DNA of 64,000 nt from Eukaryota sp. TZLM1-RC (Eukaryota > Metamonada: BaSk clade). Below, one piece after another: positions 10,107 to 21,030 of this stretch (position 1 is the first letter of the stretch; the number at the start of each line of letters is the position of its first letter). Below the pieces are notes generated by a model. That model saw only the letters and a program-made list of their open reading frames with translations, had not been told where the DNA came from and did not search any database. The DNA is taken from the NCBI GenBank assembly GCA_040285825.1, contig JAUPSS010000001.1, positions 62,001 to 126,000 of the forward strand. The letters run 5' to 3'. The position numbers and the translations under genes were made by a program.

Positions 10107-10254
10107 GGAAGTAATGGTCAATGTGGTAAGAAAAGTTTTTGTAGCTGAATTAAATTTGTGAATAATCACAAACTATATGGATGACAATTCAATAATTGGT
10201 CCAATTGGTTCAATGAGAAAAAATGCTAAAGCCTTCAACAGTAATATTATCAAA

Positions 10255-10391
10255 TTGGTCTTTCTTTAAATATTTCCAAATGTTTGTTGATTGGTAGGGA
10301 GCCTGTTGAACTTGTTATTGTTGATCAAATTGTTCCTTTCATCAACTATTTTGAATCAGGATTTCGATTTTTAGATTTGCTGTTCAGGTAA
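10255..10391 (+). pseudogene. Fragment of RLE-type retrotransposon reverse transcriptase
   Basis: One frame reads GLSLNISKCLLIGREPVE then VPFINYFESGFRFLDLLF. This matches the RT palm end of the RLE-A copy at 20.4-20.6 kb (IGLSLNISKCLIIGH, and FINYHQSGFRFLG in another frame there). It is about 45 codons, with no recognisable RT motif outside this piece. Confidence 0.55.
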
Positions 10392-10439
10392 TTTTGATGA
10401 AATTCGAAATCACCTTTCATCTTTTATTAAAATAATATT

Positions 10440-10870
10440 TAGTTATTAAAGACTTATAAATCAACATCTAAAAAATCCATCTCTCCCAAAACAAAACAAC
10501 AAGATGCAACTCTCTCGAGATCCAAGAGAAAGCAAAGCATCAGAAACCATTTTCTTCATCCCCTTAAAAATAGAAAACACAATTCCATTTTGCCAAAACA
10601 ATCTGTTGAAATTTCTGTAGTTCTTCTCTTTACAATCGTTTCAAAATCAGCCAAAAAACGTATGGCCGTGGCAGCAAGTGAATCAAATAGAGAAAATACA
10701 AATGGATACAAATTGTATTTTGCATGCTGTTGGCTGGACAATTTGGACAAATGTTCATTGTATATTTTGATTTTGAAATTTTCAGCATTTGAAAGAGGAT
10801 TATGAGCTTCAGAATTAGCAAGCCTTTCATTTGGGGCATCACCAGGATCAAGACTTTACATCCAATCAAA
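10440..10870 (-). pseudogene. RLE-C retrotransposon 3' fragment (endonuclease tail)
   Basis: Nucleotide sequence closely follows 31180-31620, which encodes the RLE-C endonuclease C-terminus. Recognisable pieces are AKYNLYPFVFSLFDSLA, AATAIRFLADFETIVKR and a terminal DFLDVDL-like end, but frameshifts and a shortened 3' part break the frame. The fragment points away from ERB1's promoter side and lacks the RT. Confidence 0.65.
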
Positions 10871-11807
10871 TGAAGGTTCCATCTAATCTAGGTATGACTT
10901 TGGTGGTGCTGGACAACAAATATTGTAGCTTCTTTGGTGGTACCAGATTTTTAGACCAAATATTTGAGAAATATCACGCCTGGGCTGATTGGAAAAATGT
11001 TTGTTTGAGTTTAAAAAAGTTACCCAACTTATCGACATGCTCAATATTGTTTGTCAGGTTTCTGTTGCTGACATTTTAAACTTTTTAAGAAAACTTTACC
11101 TTTAAGTAACGTAATTGTGGGTAAACCAATGAACTAACTATTCATTTTGATTAAACCAAGCTTCCAAGAAAAATCAATGAAGTGTTGTAAACAACCATAT
11201 AGTAAAGTTATTAGCAGACCTGAACAAGAATTGGTTGAGTATTTCGAATACTCAAAGACGACACAAAAGATGATGAACACAGACATGAAAATTGATGATT
11301 CTCAATAGAAGTTCTATTTAGGGCCGCAAAATCTTGATATTCACTTTAGCTAATTCCAAATACTCCATCAGACCAAGATCACATTTTGAAAACAAATGCA
11401 ACAATTCATCAGGATAATCATGATGATTGGTATAATTTTATTATAATAATAGTGATGTGACACTGTGGAAACAAACAATTAACTAATAGTGGAGAGCAGT
11501 GTTTATTAATCAATCAAAAGCTTTGGGGAAACAAGATATCTTAAAATGGCACGGGATTCAATCACAGAATAATGAATAACACACTAAAGCAAGATTCACA
11601 TTTGTGATAACACTTTGCGGATTCAAAGTTGTGACAAGTGCAACTGAGTTATCAAAAACAAGAAATGTCGTTGAATAATCACTTGAAAGACCTTAATCAA
11701 GGCATCAAGAATTGAAGTATTGAACTAGAAAACATAACAATTTATTTTACAAACTTATATACAAAAACCTTTAACAACAACAAATCTTCCAAAAGTTATT
11801 CATTACA
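10871..11807. other. Gene-poor stretch
   Basis: No supported gene. A 43-codon ATG frame (11177-11308, plus, starting MKCCKQPYSKVISRPEQ) looks coding in composition but has no recognisable family and no obvious continuation. A short plus-strand frame at about 10890-11079 may be further retroelement debris. Confidence 0.4.
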
Positions 11808-14800
11808 TCACTCAAATACTAAAGTATCAAAGGCAAATGACTCATCATCAAGATCAATTGCAACAGATTGCGGGGTTCTGATGGTGAGAGTCTCTTCAAC
11901 AGGCGTCTTTAATCTTGCAGGCGATCCTGTTTCAGCTTGAATCCTGATAGAGGGGGTCTGATGCGAGGAACCTCGTAGAAATGAGCTTTGCAATGATTGA
12001 ATCAAAAAAGCAGGCGAAGGAATGGCAAATCCACCAAAATGGGAAGGAAAAGACTGACTTATTGATTGAAATTGATTGATTGATTGGAACTGACTGGAGC
12101 TGTTTTGTGAATCAAACAATGCTCTCTTATCAAATAGAACACGAGCCCCTGTTACATTGTCCAATACTCTGTGATGTCGTCTTTCACCAATATGATTGCA
12201 CTTGAAACAGAATTCACATAAATTGACTTTGGTTCCTTCTATACTACAATCTTCACAATAATACTTGGCAGAAACTTCATGTCCGTCATCAAGTACTAAA
12301 TGTCTTGAACACAAAGGAGAACTTTTATCAAAATCATTTTTGAAAGAACTTACCTTTACTTGGATTGAATTCGAAAGAGTAAACGGTTTGATGGTGCCCA
12401 ACTTGAATCTTTGGAAGCAATCACGGCATAGAAAAGGACTATTCGCCTTGGATTTTATTGCAAATTCAACAACCTCGTCAGCAAAAGCACCTAAATTGGG
12501 CACAGACTTTCCCAATGTGGCATTAAAATTAGGAATCTGGTCCGATTGATTAACAATAGCACCAGTTGAACAAACTAAGCCAACGCACTTACAGAGTGAA
12601 CATTCACCTTCAGAGTAAAAGAGACCAATTGAACGTAATTTTGACACTAGTTTGAATCTTGTTTGTCTAATGTCTTTATAAGACACTAAGAAGTAGATAA
12701 TAATAGAATTGACAATAGAAAATGACAAACATAGTAGCAAAATGTACAGTGAGTTTACCATATTGGGCGGGAAATCATATCGAATAATTGAAAGATTCGC
12801 AATAAGAAAAGGAAATTTTAGCGGACTATATGAAACAACTACCAAATTTTCCCCTTCTACAAACTCAAATGAAGAAGAAACTAAACAAAAAGCAGAATTT
12901 TCTTGGAAATACCCTCCATATCGGTTACAATTCAAGGAAGCTTCAGAATTAGAATCTTCACGAAGCAAATTTTGCAAGTTTTGGTTTAAGACATTACCAT
13001 TGGTCACTAGTGGAATATCAGAAGAGTCAACATCGATCTGAGCAATCATGACGTGATCTCGACTACCAGATCGCGAAGGTGCAAAAAGTATTGAACCACT
13101 GGCCGCTGGACGGACCACTACGTTAATACAGAAAGGAATAGAAGGAAGAAAATCAGGGTGAGTGACACGTAAGCACAGGTCATCATGATCACGTGATGTG
13201 TCAAAATTAATGGTGTTATTGACTTCTTTCCAGGATTGGTTATTCCAACAATATTCAACAGCAGAATAGGTTCCAGTTATTTCAAACGGTAAAGAAATGC
13301 CTTGCTTGAAATAAAAAACATCATCAAAGATCAAATAGTCAAAGGAGTTTAAGTAATTGAATTTGTAATCAAAATTAACATTTAATAGAGGTATTATAGC
13401 TTTTTGAACAGGCAAAGAAGGTAAATAGGAAACATCATCAAAAGGAACACTGTAAAAACAAATTTCTTTGAAGTCAACCATATTTAAATTAATTAAAGAA
13501 TTATTTTCTAAATTAATAACAGTGACACCAGAGACAATTTCAAATGATTCGTCAATGAATTCAAAGACAGGACAAACACCGGTTGTTGTGAGCGAACCGA
13601 AACATTTTTGATGAGAAGAACAAAATAAAAGCAACGAAGTATTAGTTAAATGTTCAAAAGAGCTGAAAAGTGGTGGAGAAATTCTTGGCCTAAAATAATA
13701 ATTACTTAGTGAAATTAATTCAGATGAAATTAAATACTGATGTGACTTCTGAAACACTAAAAAACCAATGGAAACATTAGTGGTGATATCAAAAAATGGT
13801 TCCAATAAAGAATGAATTGAAAATGAATTAGAATTAGAATTAATTACTTGGCCATTATCCAAAATGAAAGAAATTAAAGAAAATTCTTGAGTGAAAACAA
13901 GACTGTCGTTGGCAATCATATAATCGACACCTAATGAAAAATCACTTATACATTCATTTAACCAGGGAAATGTGCCAGCAAATGCTGAGTAATCACACGT
14001 TTCAGTTTCAGCTATAAAGTCATCTTGAAGAAGAACAACGTCATCATTAAATGGGGAATTATTAAATGATACTTCAGAGTAATTGTCAATATTGATTGAT
14101 TGGATCGTGATTGATTGAGTGATTGATTGATAAGCAGGAACCAACCACACAATGTTATCCGAACTGACGCCAGTTCGCACCTTGAATAAAGGATAATCAT
14201 TTAGATAGAAAAACGATTCCTCTGCGTGGGAAATTTTCAAAAAAAAGCCATCCTTAATCAATTTTGATTGCAAAATCGAGCTACCAATCAAATTTCCAGT
14301 GGTGACATCAACAATTCTGACCGAGAAAGACTCGATGGAAACAGGAGAAACCGATAGTTTAATATTAGAAAATTCAATCAAATGTAGACTGGTTTCAACT
14401 TGAAAATCAAAAGTAATGTACAAATTAAATTTCTCTTCGTTTATATCCAACCCTACCAAAGAGACTAACTCTACCTCGCAATTATCTTTTCCAAAGCCTT
14501 GGCTGATTGGTTTAAATAATCGAGATGGCATGGTACATTTGAAAGCAGTACTTGAATTGAGAGGAGAAAAGAAACCTTCGGAAACTAAGGTGCATTGATT
14601 ACCATCAAAAACGTGATCAATTTGATTGCACATCACTTCGCACCGATTACCATAAAAACTATCAAAAACTAATTCATTGGGACAGGGGATTAACACATCA
14701 GAAAACTTGCTAGTTTTAAACCCTAACGGAGTCGGGACACAACTCTTTCCCTTTTGAATTTCAAATTCATTGATACAAGCAAAGTCACAATTGTCATGGC

Positions 14801-16061
14801 CATCCATTGATGGAGAGGTGAAAATAGAATTAGGTGGCTTTGTGCAAGGATATAGGTGACAGGAAACTGAGTAGTAGCCTATTGGAACGGGTAAAAGAAA
14901 GTTGTCGTTATTACACCAAGTAGTAGGTGAGCACGTACTTGACTGGCAATCTCCTTCTAATATCACGTCATAGGGGTCATATGATGACATGCTTGGCAAG
15001 GAAGTGATTGACTGATGATTGATTGATTGATGATTGATTGACTGATGATTGATTGATTGATTATCTGATATTTCTCCATCTATGTTTCCAAAATTAAATC
15101 CAACCTTAGAAAACTCTTTAATAACAAGACCAGAATTGATAACGTGATCAACAAAACTTGGTTCAAAGACTACCTCCATACTGGCTGAATGAAAACGTAC
15201 TGAATCCAAAGAAAAGTTCAAAGATAGAGGATCAGAAATGGCATAATAATGACCCAAACATTGCAAAATTGATGGTGAAATCAACTTAAAAGAGGACAAA
15301 TGGATGTGAGAATGAAAATTGGTTAAATTTACGTTAAAATGGTGGAAATTGGCCAGTAATGTTTCAATATGGGAATTGAAACAATTATTTCCAGGATTGA
15401 ATGTATAAAGATAGTTTTCCAATTTCATATTAAAAGTATTCAAATTATTTAAATTCAAATCTTTAATTTCGTTCAATAAATCTTTCAATAATCCAAGACT
15501 AAAGAATCCAATTTCGTTCAATTTATTTGATCTACTTGATTGAAAAAATTTGGTAATATCAACCAATAAATGACTCAGCTTCTCTCCGTATTGAAACAGT
15601 AGATTCCTTCTCCATTTTGTTCTGATATTCAGTAAGTAGGATCTACTCGCACCCATCGCACCCATTGTAGATTGCGATTGAAGACTTGAGGTTGCTTCTT
15701 CTAAATCCAAATGGAGTTTAATGGAGTGAGAAGTAATGTTACGTAAAAGTTCAGAAGTGGAATGGGATAAGGAAAGAAAGACTTCAACGTTGGATGGCAG
15801 GTCAAAGATGGACGAAAGGGATGCCTTGTTACAGCAAAAGGTCGATCCATAAGATTTTTTTACATTGTGATCGAAAAAGGAAAGGGTGTATGGAACAAAA
15901 GTAGAGAAGCATGTTCCACATGAAGGAATGTTGATTGGATGAATATTGGTTGGTGAAAGAGCTATTAATCTGGAGAACTGGCTTGTTAATGCAGAAAGGT
16001 GAACCAGATCGAGACTACCAGAGCACACAACCACAGTGATGAAGAGGCATAGAAGCTTCAT
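11808..16061 (-). CDS. Large type I membrane protein with cytosolic B-box-like zinc finger
   Basis: 1417 residues from the ATG at 16061, chosen because it starts a clean signal peptide (MKLLCLFITVVVCSGS); the frame is open upstream only to a TTG. The extracellular part is long. Near residues 335-355 it holds a repeat of NHQSI units encoded by ATTGATTG runs. At about 370-530 comes a Cys-rich, EGF/GCC2-like stretch (CSPTTWCNN, CDFACINEFEIQKGKSC, CEVMCNQIDHVFDGNQC). One membrane helix lies at about 1098-1124 (NSLYILLLCLSFSIVNSIII). The cytosolic tail has CSLCKCVGLVC and, near 1245-1300, a B-box-type pattern (CSRH...YYCEDC...LCEFCFKCNH...RRHH). A surface receptor or adhesion role is inference. 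I recognise no named family. It is head-to-head with QTRT2. Confidence 0.7.
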   Translation of the reverse strand: MKLLCLFITVVVCSGSLDLVHLSALTSQFSRLIALSPTNIHPINIPSCGTCFSTFVPYTLSFFDHNVKKSYGSTFCCNKASLSSIFDLPSNVEVFLSLSHSTSELLRNITSHSIKLHLDLEEATSSLQSQSTMGAMGASRSYLLNIRTKWRRNLLFQYGEKLSHLLVDITKFFQSSRSNKLNEIGFFSLGLLKDLLNEIKDLNLNNLNTFNMKLENYLYTFNPGNNCFNSHIETLLANFHHFNVNLTNFHSHIHLSSFKLISPSILQCLGHYYAISDPLSLNFSLDSVRFHSASMEVVFEPSFVDHVINSGLVIKEFSKVGFNFGNIDGEISDNQSINHQSINHQSINHQSITSLPSMSSYDPYDVILEGDCQSSTCSPTTWCNNDNFLLPVPIGYYSVSCHLYPCTKPPNSIFTSPSMDGHDNCDFACINEFEIQKGKSCVPTPLGFKTSKFSDVLIPCPNELVFDSFYGNRCEVMCNQIDHVFDGNQCTLVSEGFFSPLNSSTAFKCTMPSRLFKPISQGFGKDNCEVELVSLVGLDINEEKFNLYITFDFQVETSLHLIEFSNIKLSVSPVSIESFSVRIVDVTTGNLIGSSILQSKLIKDGFFLKISHAEESFFYLNDYPLFKVRTGVSSDNIVWLVPAYQSITQSITIQSINIDNYSEVSFNNSPFNDDVVLLQDDFIAETETCDYSAFAGTFPWLNECISDFSLGVDYMIANDSLVFTQEFSLISFILDNGQVINSNSNSFSIHSLLEPFFDITTNVSIGFLVFQKSHQYLISSELISLSNYYFRPRISPPLFSSFEHLTNTSLLLFCSSHQKCFGSLTTTGVCPVFEFIDESFEIVSGVTVINLENNSLINLNMVDFKEICFYSVPFDDVSYLPSLPVQKAIIPLLNVNFDYKFNYLNSFDYLIFDDVFYFKQGISLPFEITGTYSAVEYCWNNQSWKEVNNTINFDTSRDHDDLCLRVTHPDFLPSIPFCINVVVRPAASGSILFAPSRSGSRDHVMIAQIDVDSSDIPLVTNGNVLNQNLQNLLREDSNSEASLNCNRYGGYFQENSAFCLVSSSFEFVEGENLVVVSYSPLKFPFLIANLSIIRYDFPPNMVNSLYILLLCLSFSIVNSIIIYFLVSYKDIRQTRFKLVSKLRSIGLFYSEGECSLCKCVGLVCSTGAIVNQSDQIPNFNATLGKSVPNLGAFADEVVEFAIKSKANSPFLCRDCFQRFKLGTIKPFTLSNSIQVKVSSFKNDFDKSSPLCSRHLVLDDGHEVSAKYYCEDCSIEGTKVNLCEFCFKCNHIGERRHHRVLDNVTGARVLFDKRALFDSQNSSSQFQSINQFQSISQSFPSHFGGFAIPSPAFLIQSLQSSFLRGSSHQTPSIRIQAETGSPARLKTPVEETLTIRTPQSVAIDLDDESFAFDTLVFE

Positions 16062-16099
16062 CAGAAATTTTGCCAAATCCAATTAATTCTTCGTTCTTA
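16062..16099. promoter_or_regulatory. 38-bp bidirectional intergenic region
   Basis: Only 38 bp separate the ATGs of the minus-strand membrane protein and plus-strand QTRT2. Both promoters must therefore overlap each other, or lie inside the neighbouring coding sequence. No distinct motif was identified apart from AT-rich sequence. Confidence 0.5.
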
Positions 16100-17173
16100 A
16101 TGTTCAATTGCACTTTAAATGGTTCTTACAGATATGGAACTCTCACACTGGATTCAGGACATTTGCTCTCCACTCCTACATTGTCTCTTTATGCTGGACC
16201 AGGAAACCCTCCTGGACTGATACAGAGAGACGCCAAGCTTAGCTCAAACCTCTCATTCTCTATATCCTATCCTCATGTATGGGACCGACTGGAGCCATTG
16301 GATATCCCAAAAACTTCACTTTCTCAGTTTTACTCCCACAATGTTCCAGTGGTCTTAACTGTAGCGGATTCCATGTCAACTGATATCGACTCTGTATCTG
16401 ATGATTCGTTGTCTATTCACACCCAAAGTGGCCGTCTCAAGTGTACCCCCAAAAAATATTCAGATTTCATCAACAAGTGGAGCCCTGAAGTTGCAATACT
16501 TCCAGCAGACGAATTTAATCTCAGATCCAGCAACGAAAGTACGAGGAGGACGGTATCAAGTAGCCAAAGGACTATTACTTGGACATCTGAGTTTGTTGAC
16601 ACAATCACTTCCAAGACCCTTGTTTTGCTACCTGTTTCTTCTAAATTTGTACCAGAATTACCAAGTAATAAGGAGTTTCTATTTGGTTTTAATTTGAGTG
16701 TTATCGACACTAAATCATCAATCAAACCCAATCAAATCCAATCCATTTGGACTAACCTTCCTTTTCAGGCACTGAGATCTGCCACTTGTTTGGGAGCTCC
16801 AGATCAATTATTTGATCTTATTGAATCTGGTATTGATTTGATCTCAATCTCGTTCCACGTGGTGACAGCGAAGCAAGGAATTGCGTTGTCTTTTCTTGAT
16901 GATTCAGAACCTGTTCCATGGATCAATCTTTATGATTCGAAGTTTGCTACTGATTCTTCTTCATTGGCCAGTTCGTGTGAACTTCAATGTTGCACTAGGC
17001 ATTCGAGACAATATCTTCATCATTTGCTGAAATGTCATGAAATGATTGGGGAATCTTTACTGTTGTTACATAATGCCAATGTTATGGTGACACTAATGGA
17101 TAATATACGAAATTCTATAGTTTGCGGAACTTTTAATGATTATAAAGCTAAAATACTTAAGAACTTGCTTTAA
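16100..17173 (+). CDS. QTRT2: Queuine tRNA-ribosyltransferase accessory subunit 2 (QTRT2)
   Basis: 357 residues from the ATG at 16100 (an open TTG-led extension exists). QTRT2 pairs with the catalytic subunit QTRT1 to exchange guanine for queuine at position 34 of GUN-anticodon tRNAs. Family features seen: RYGTLTLDSGHLLSTPTLSL at the start, GIDLISISFHVVTAKQGIAL in the barrel, and the C-terminal zinc region with YLHHLLKCHEM and LLLLHNANV followed by IRNSIVCGTF. The zinc site normally reads CxCxCC; here residues 293-298 read CELQCC, so the second Cys is Leu295. The family's distal His (HN) is kept. Zinc binding may be altered. No intron seen. Confidence 0.85.
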   Translation: MFNCTLNGSYRYGTLTLDSGHLLSTPTLSLYAGPGNPPGLIQRDAKLSSNLSFSISYPHVWDRLEPLDIPKTSLSQFYSHNVPVVLTVADSMSTDIDSVSDDSLSIHTQSGRLKCTPKKYSDFINKWSPEVAILPADEFNLRSSNESTRRTVSSSQRTITWTSEFVDTITSKTLVLLPVSSKFVPELPSNKEFLFGFNLSVIDTKSSIKPNQIQSIWTNLPFQALRSATCLGAPDQLFDLIESGIDLISISFHVVTAKQGIALSFLDDSEPVPWINLYDSKFATDSSSLASSCELQCCTRHSRQYLHHLLKCHEMIGESLLLLHNANVMVTLMDNIRNSIVCGTFNDYKAKILKNLL

Positions 17174-18129
17174 ATAAACATTTATTATCTTTTTATTTAT
17201 TTTTATAATTCAAATTATTTTGATTGCTGAAGTTCAGTAAATAATACTGCAAATTTCTCTTTATTGGTCTTATTATGAATGAATTTCTCTGTTGTTTTCA
17301 ACTTTCTCAATCTCTACTTACATTCATTTGGCATAGACAATCTTGATCCTAATCAATGAGCAGCCTCAAAAGCACAAAAAAAAGCAAAATCTCGTGACAC
17401 GGTCTCTCAAATGCCATTCTAACATGAATACATTTGTTGCAAAAGTTTCAATACTTCTTCACACACCTCAAACGGATAATTGAAAAATAGTGAAAAAAAT
17501 TTCAAAAATTATAATAAATTTATCAGAAAAAGAATGACACAATAAGTAATCTTCATGTTAAACGTTGGTGACTAGAGAAATGTTGGACCGAATCTTTTTC
17601 CCTGTAACAGGAATAAATAGCGAGTTGAGAGCTAGAGGTGAATGATAAATGTGATCAGGGGACTTCCCGCTCCATTCACGACTTTTGGTTGCCTATTCTG
17701 CAAGGTTTTGAACCCTCGACCTCGCTCACCCTCATTCAATGCCTTTACAACTTTTCGCTGCAACTATTCGGAACTATAACAAGTACACCACTTGCCATAT
17801 ACTTTTGCTTTGCACCAGCTTTACACAAACTATGGGCAATATTATTCAAACAAGCTCTCCAAGACCGCTCTTATCACTAATTATTACTAACCCATGGTAC
17901 TACTCGGTTTTTCTCTTTGCATTCTGAATGTATGTTTGATGGTATGTCCTTTTTTACAAGGTGATTAGGATCCCCAACTGCTACTATGAAGGTTAAAAAT
18001 CTAGAATTTTTTTTGTTTATTTTGTATAAATTATGTTGATTTACCTATCATTGTTTTTGAAATTTGCAATATTCAAAGTTGTAATGTCTGATGTATAATA
18101 CACAAGACTTGATATGAGTAAGTCTAATC
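17174..18129. other. Gene-poor intergenic stretch
   Basis: AT-rich DNA with no supported gene. A moderately GC-rich island at about 17640-17780 contains a B-box-like GGTTCAAAACC on the minus strand but no foldable tRNA. An 80-codon open frame there (17638-17880, plus) has no recognisable product. Confidence 0.4.
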
Positions 18130-18495
18130 TCAGCCATAATGATTTAAGATGTCAACGACCTCAACAGTCAATGTTTTAACTAGATCATCTCTCTCTTGAC
18201 CAGTTAAGTCAAGTTCTGCACCATAATCTAACAACAAAATGGTTATTCCAACACAGCCAGATTGTACAGCATACATCAAAGGAAGACTGCCATAGGAATC
18301 CTTTGCATTGGGATTACATCCCATTTCCAACAACACCCTAACTGTTTGATAACAGACACTCTTCACTGCATGGTGAAGGGCATTTGTAGCTTCGGAATGG
18401 TAAAGCACACTATTAAGTGATGGTACATCACCAATCTTTGCGATTTCGTTGATGGCAACATGATCACATTGCTGCAGAAGATCTCGAAGAGACAT
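18130..18495 (-). CDS. Small ankyrin-repeat protein
   Basis: 121 residues, no intron seen. Two to three ankyrin repeats are evident: NALHHAVKSVCYQTVRVLLE then MGCNPNAKDSYGSLPLMYAV and QSGCVGITILLLDYGAELDL, with the typical G-x-T/N-P-L-x-x-A and LL(D/E)xGA patterns. The N-terminal MSLRDLLQQCD is probably a capping helix. Ankyrin repeats mediate protein binding; no partner or pathway can be inferred. It is the last intact gene before 3.5 kb of nested retroelements. Confidence 0.7.
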   Translation of the reverse strand: MSLRDLLQQCDHVAINEIAKIGDVPSLNSVLYHSEATNALHHAVKSVCYQTVRVLLEMGCNPNAKDSYGSLPLMYAVQSGCVGITILLLDYGAELDLTGQERDDLVKTLTVEVVDILNHYG

Positions 18496-18964
18496 GAATG
18501 TGCATTGACATCATTTATGTTTGTGACTATAGTCTCGATACCCTTTTTAGATATCTTTGTTTTAATCTTGGACGTAAACCCAAATTTGATGTAATTCTTT
18601 CTATTTATTGAACATGCACACTTAATAAAATTAATTCATAGCCAATGGGACGAGAATCATTGAACCAAGTTTTCATCCACAAAATCTTGGTCTGCTTGCT
18701 GTCTAGCTAAAGCCTCTCTAATTCGATTGAAAAACCGAGTTAATCTATTAATAATGGCAAATTCAATCCGCGAGCGCCATAAAAAATATCAAATCTTGTC
18801 ATTGTTTTTTCTTGTACCATTTTTTGATAGTCATTCAAAAAAGTTTCTGCTTCTACTGATAGTCTTCCGTTTATCCAAAATGGGAAAGTAATAAAAACTA
18901 GTGGTGTATTTCTACCAGCATAAGGCCCTTCGATATTTTTGTCATATTTTCTATATTTTTATTT

Positions 18965-21030
18965 TATTAACTCAAATATTTATTGAGATAAAAAAACCCA
19001 TCTAGAATTCAATATCCACCAAACAAGCGTCACTATTACTAAACCTACTCACAACATTACGTTCATATTCTACGCCAATAGCTAAAAGTGCCTTTGAAAT
19101 CATTGTTACAATAGACTTGAAAATGCAAAAAACAATTCTATTTAACCAGAAAGTGGAATTCATTGTTTTACCAGACCTATTCAGTAACACTTTTTGAAAT
19201 TTTCAAAAAAGTGTAACCCTGAAGGTCCAATATTGCCAAAAAGAGAAATTGCAAACGGCACAAACTGATATTTCACATGTTCCACTCTACCTAACTGTGC
19301 CAAAGGTTCTTCATATTTTTTCTTCTTTTTTTCGGCGTTAGATAACGGCGAATCAGCGGAATACACTAAACGAGAAGCAGAATTTTTACAAACATCAACT
19401 GAGACAACATCTACAACATTGAGAACACCATCGATCCCTGGAGCTACTAAATCTGCCCTTCTTTTACCAAAGGAATCATCAGTTTGATCTGAAGACAGCT
19501 TACGTACTAGTGGCTCAATAAATGCCTCTATATTGAAACTTTTGCAAATGGCATATAATTGATCACGAACTGAGTCATGAACAATTGAGCGATAAGTTAT
19601 AAAATACTTACAGTTTAAAATATGGGAAAGCGTAACAACACTCTTGCAGCGACAAATTCAATCATTTGGTAAAGAACAAGGCCATAGAAAACATCTCATT
19701 CTCATTGCAGTGGTCCATTGGTGATCATTAAGTAGAAGGCCGTAAATGTTGAGAATTTGGGAGATTAGGCAACTTGAGCAACTCTCTTCAAGATCAATCA
19801 AAAAGTTTGCAAAAATGGCATTTTTTTCTTTAGCCAAGCTAAGACATACAATATAATCCAAGTTTTCTAAAACTTTCAAGATTGTTTTCTGCAATTTTGT
19901 AAAAGTCAGTGGTAAGGAGAGCAAACTTCTTGGAGGAAGTTCCACAATATCAGAGGGGAAACATTTAGACCAAATATTGGGTGAAAGAGTTTCAATTTCC
20001 TGTTGCAAAGAATTAAGATAAGAGCTGCCACAATTTTCAATGAGATCAATTTTTTCAGGAAAACGATTCACAAATTCATAAATAAAATTTTTACCACCTC
20101 CAATAAAGGCAGCTTTACAAAGGTAGCTTGATTTATGAAATTCAACACCACCAAAATTTAAACACAAAAAATGTGGCTTTGTAACTGAGATGCATCAATT
20201 TCCAATAATTTTGCTAAAAAATTGGTTCTTTGTTCATTAAAAAATCGACAAAACTCCAAAGAAATTGATGGTGATATTGATCTCAAAATATGAGTAAATT
20301 TTCCAGAATAACAAATTTTTAGGAAAAAGAATTTCAAATGGTTCTCAATATTTAAATTTTCTATTGATTCTAATTCATTTCCAAATTGAGTCAACAGAGT
20401 CGAAAGTTGACCTTTGACTTCATCAATATTTCCGAGATAACAACCCAAAAAACGAAAACCAGACTGATGATAATTGATAAAGGGGACATTGACATCATTA
20501 ATGAAAAAATCAATTGGTTAATGGCCAATAATCAAACATTTGGAGATATTCAATGAGAGACCAATATCTTCATAACGCTGTTGAATAAAAGTTGCTATTT
20601 GTTTGAGAATTGTAATAGGAGCAACTACAGGAATGTCATCCAAATATGCTACAATATCTATTTCTGGGAATTTTTCTTTTAATTCGCACATTAATAGATG
20701 AATTGTCAGACAAAAGAAAAAAGGACCAAGTGGATCGCCTTGTCTAACACCTGAAAACGAAAGCAGGTCAAAGTTTTCATAGACCAATGTTGATGATTTT
20801 CCATAAAATGAATAGAAAAAGGGCTCAACTTCAGGAAAATGCTTTCGCAGCAAAGGCAAAATGGAAGAACGAGATACAGAATTAAAAGCATTCTTAAAAT
20901 CTAAATTAAAGATGTAATAAGAATCACTAGAATTAAACAACACATCAGACGAAAGAGCAGCAGATGAAGCACCATCAATTGTCTTGATTCCAAAATTGTC
21001 TTGATTGTTTTTCTTTAGCTTTAAATTCAA
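18965..21030 (-). mobile_element. Nested RLE-A non-LTR retrotransposon
   Basis: Minus-strand pieces give, in order: RT with FNLDFKNAFNSVSRSSILPL, FSGVRQGDPLGPFFFCLTIH and the catalytic VAYLDDIPVV; a thumb-like region (19658-20448, two frames); a CCHC-type knuckle; and the restriction-like endonuclease (KRRADLVAPGIDG, then VVDVVSVD) ending in DACLVDIEF. The element is 5' truncated and carries several frameshifts, so it is inactive. Its 5' junction shows a 35-bp direct tandem duplication (20995-21029 and 21030-21064). No clear target-site duplication was found at the 3' junction. Confidence 0.7.

Noticed and set aside
17680-17780. tRNA-like segment on the minus strand with B-box-like GGTTCAAAACC
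   Set aside because: I could not fold a cloverleaf: the T stem has a mismatch, no 7-bp acceptor pairing and no proper A box.
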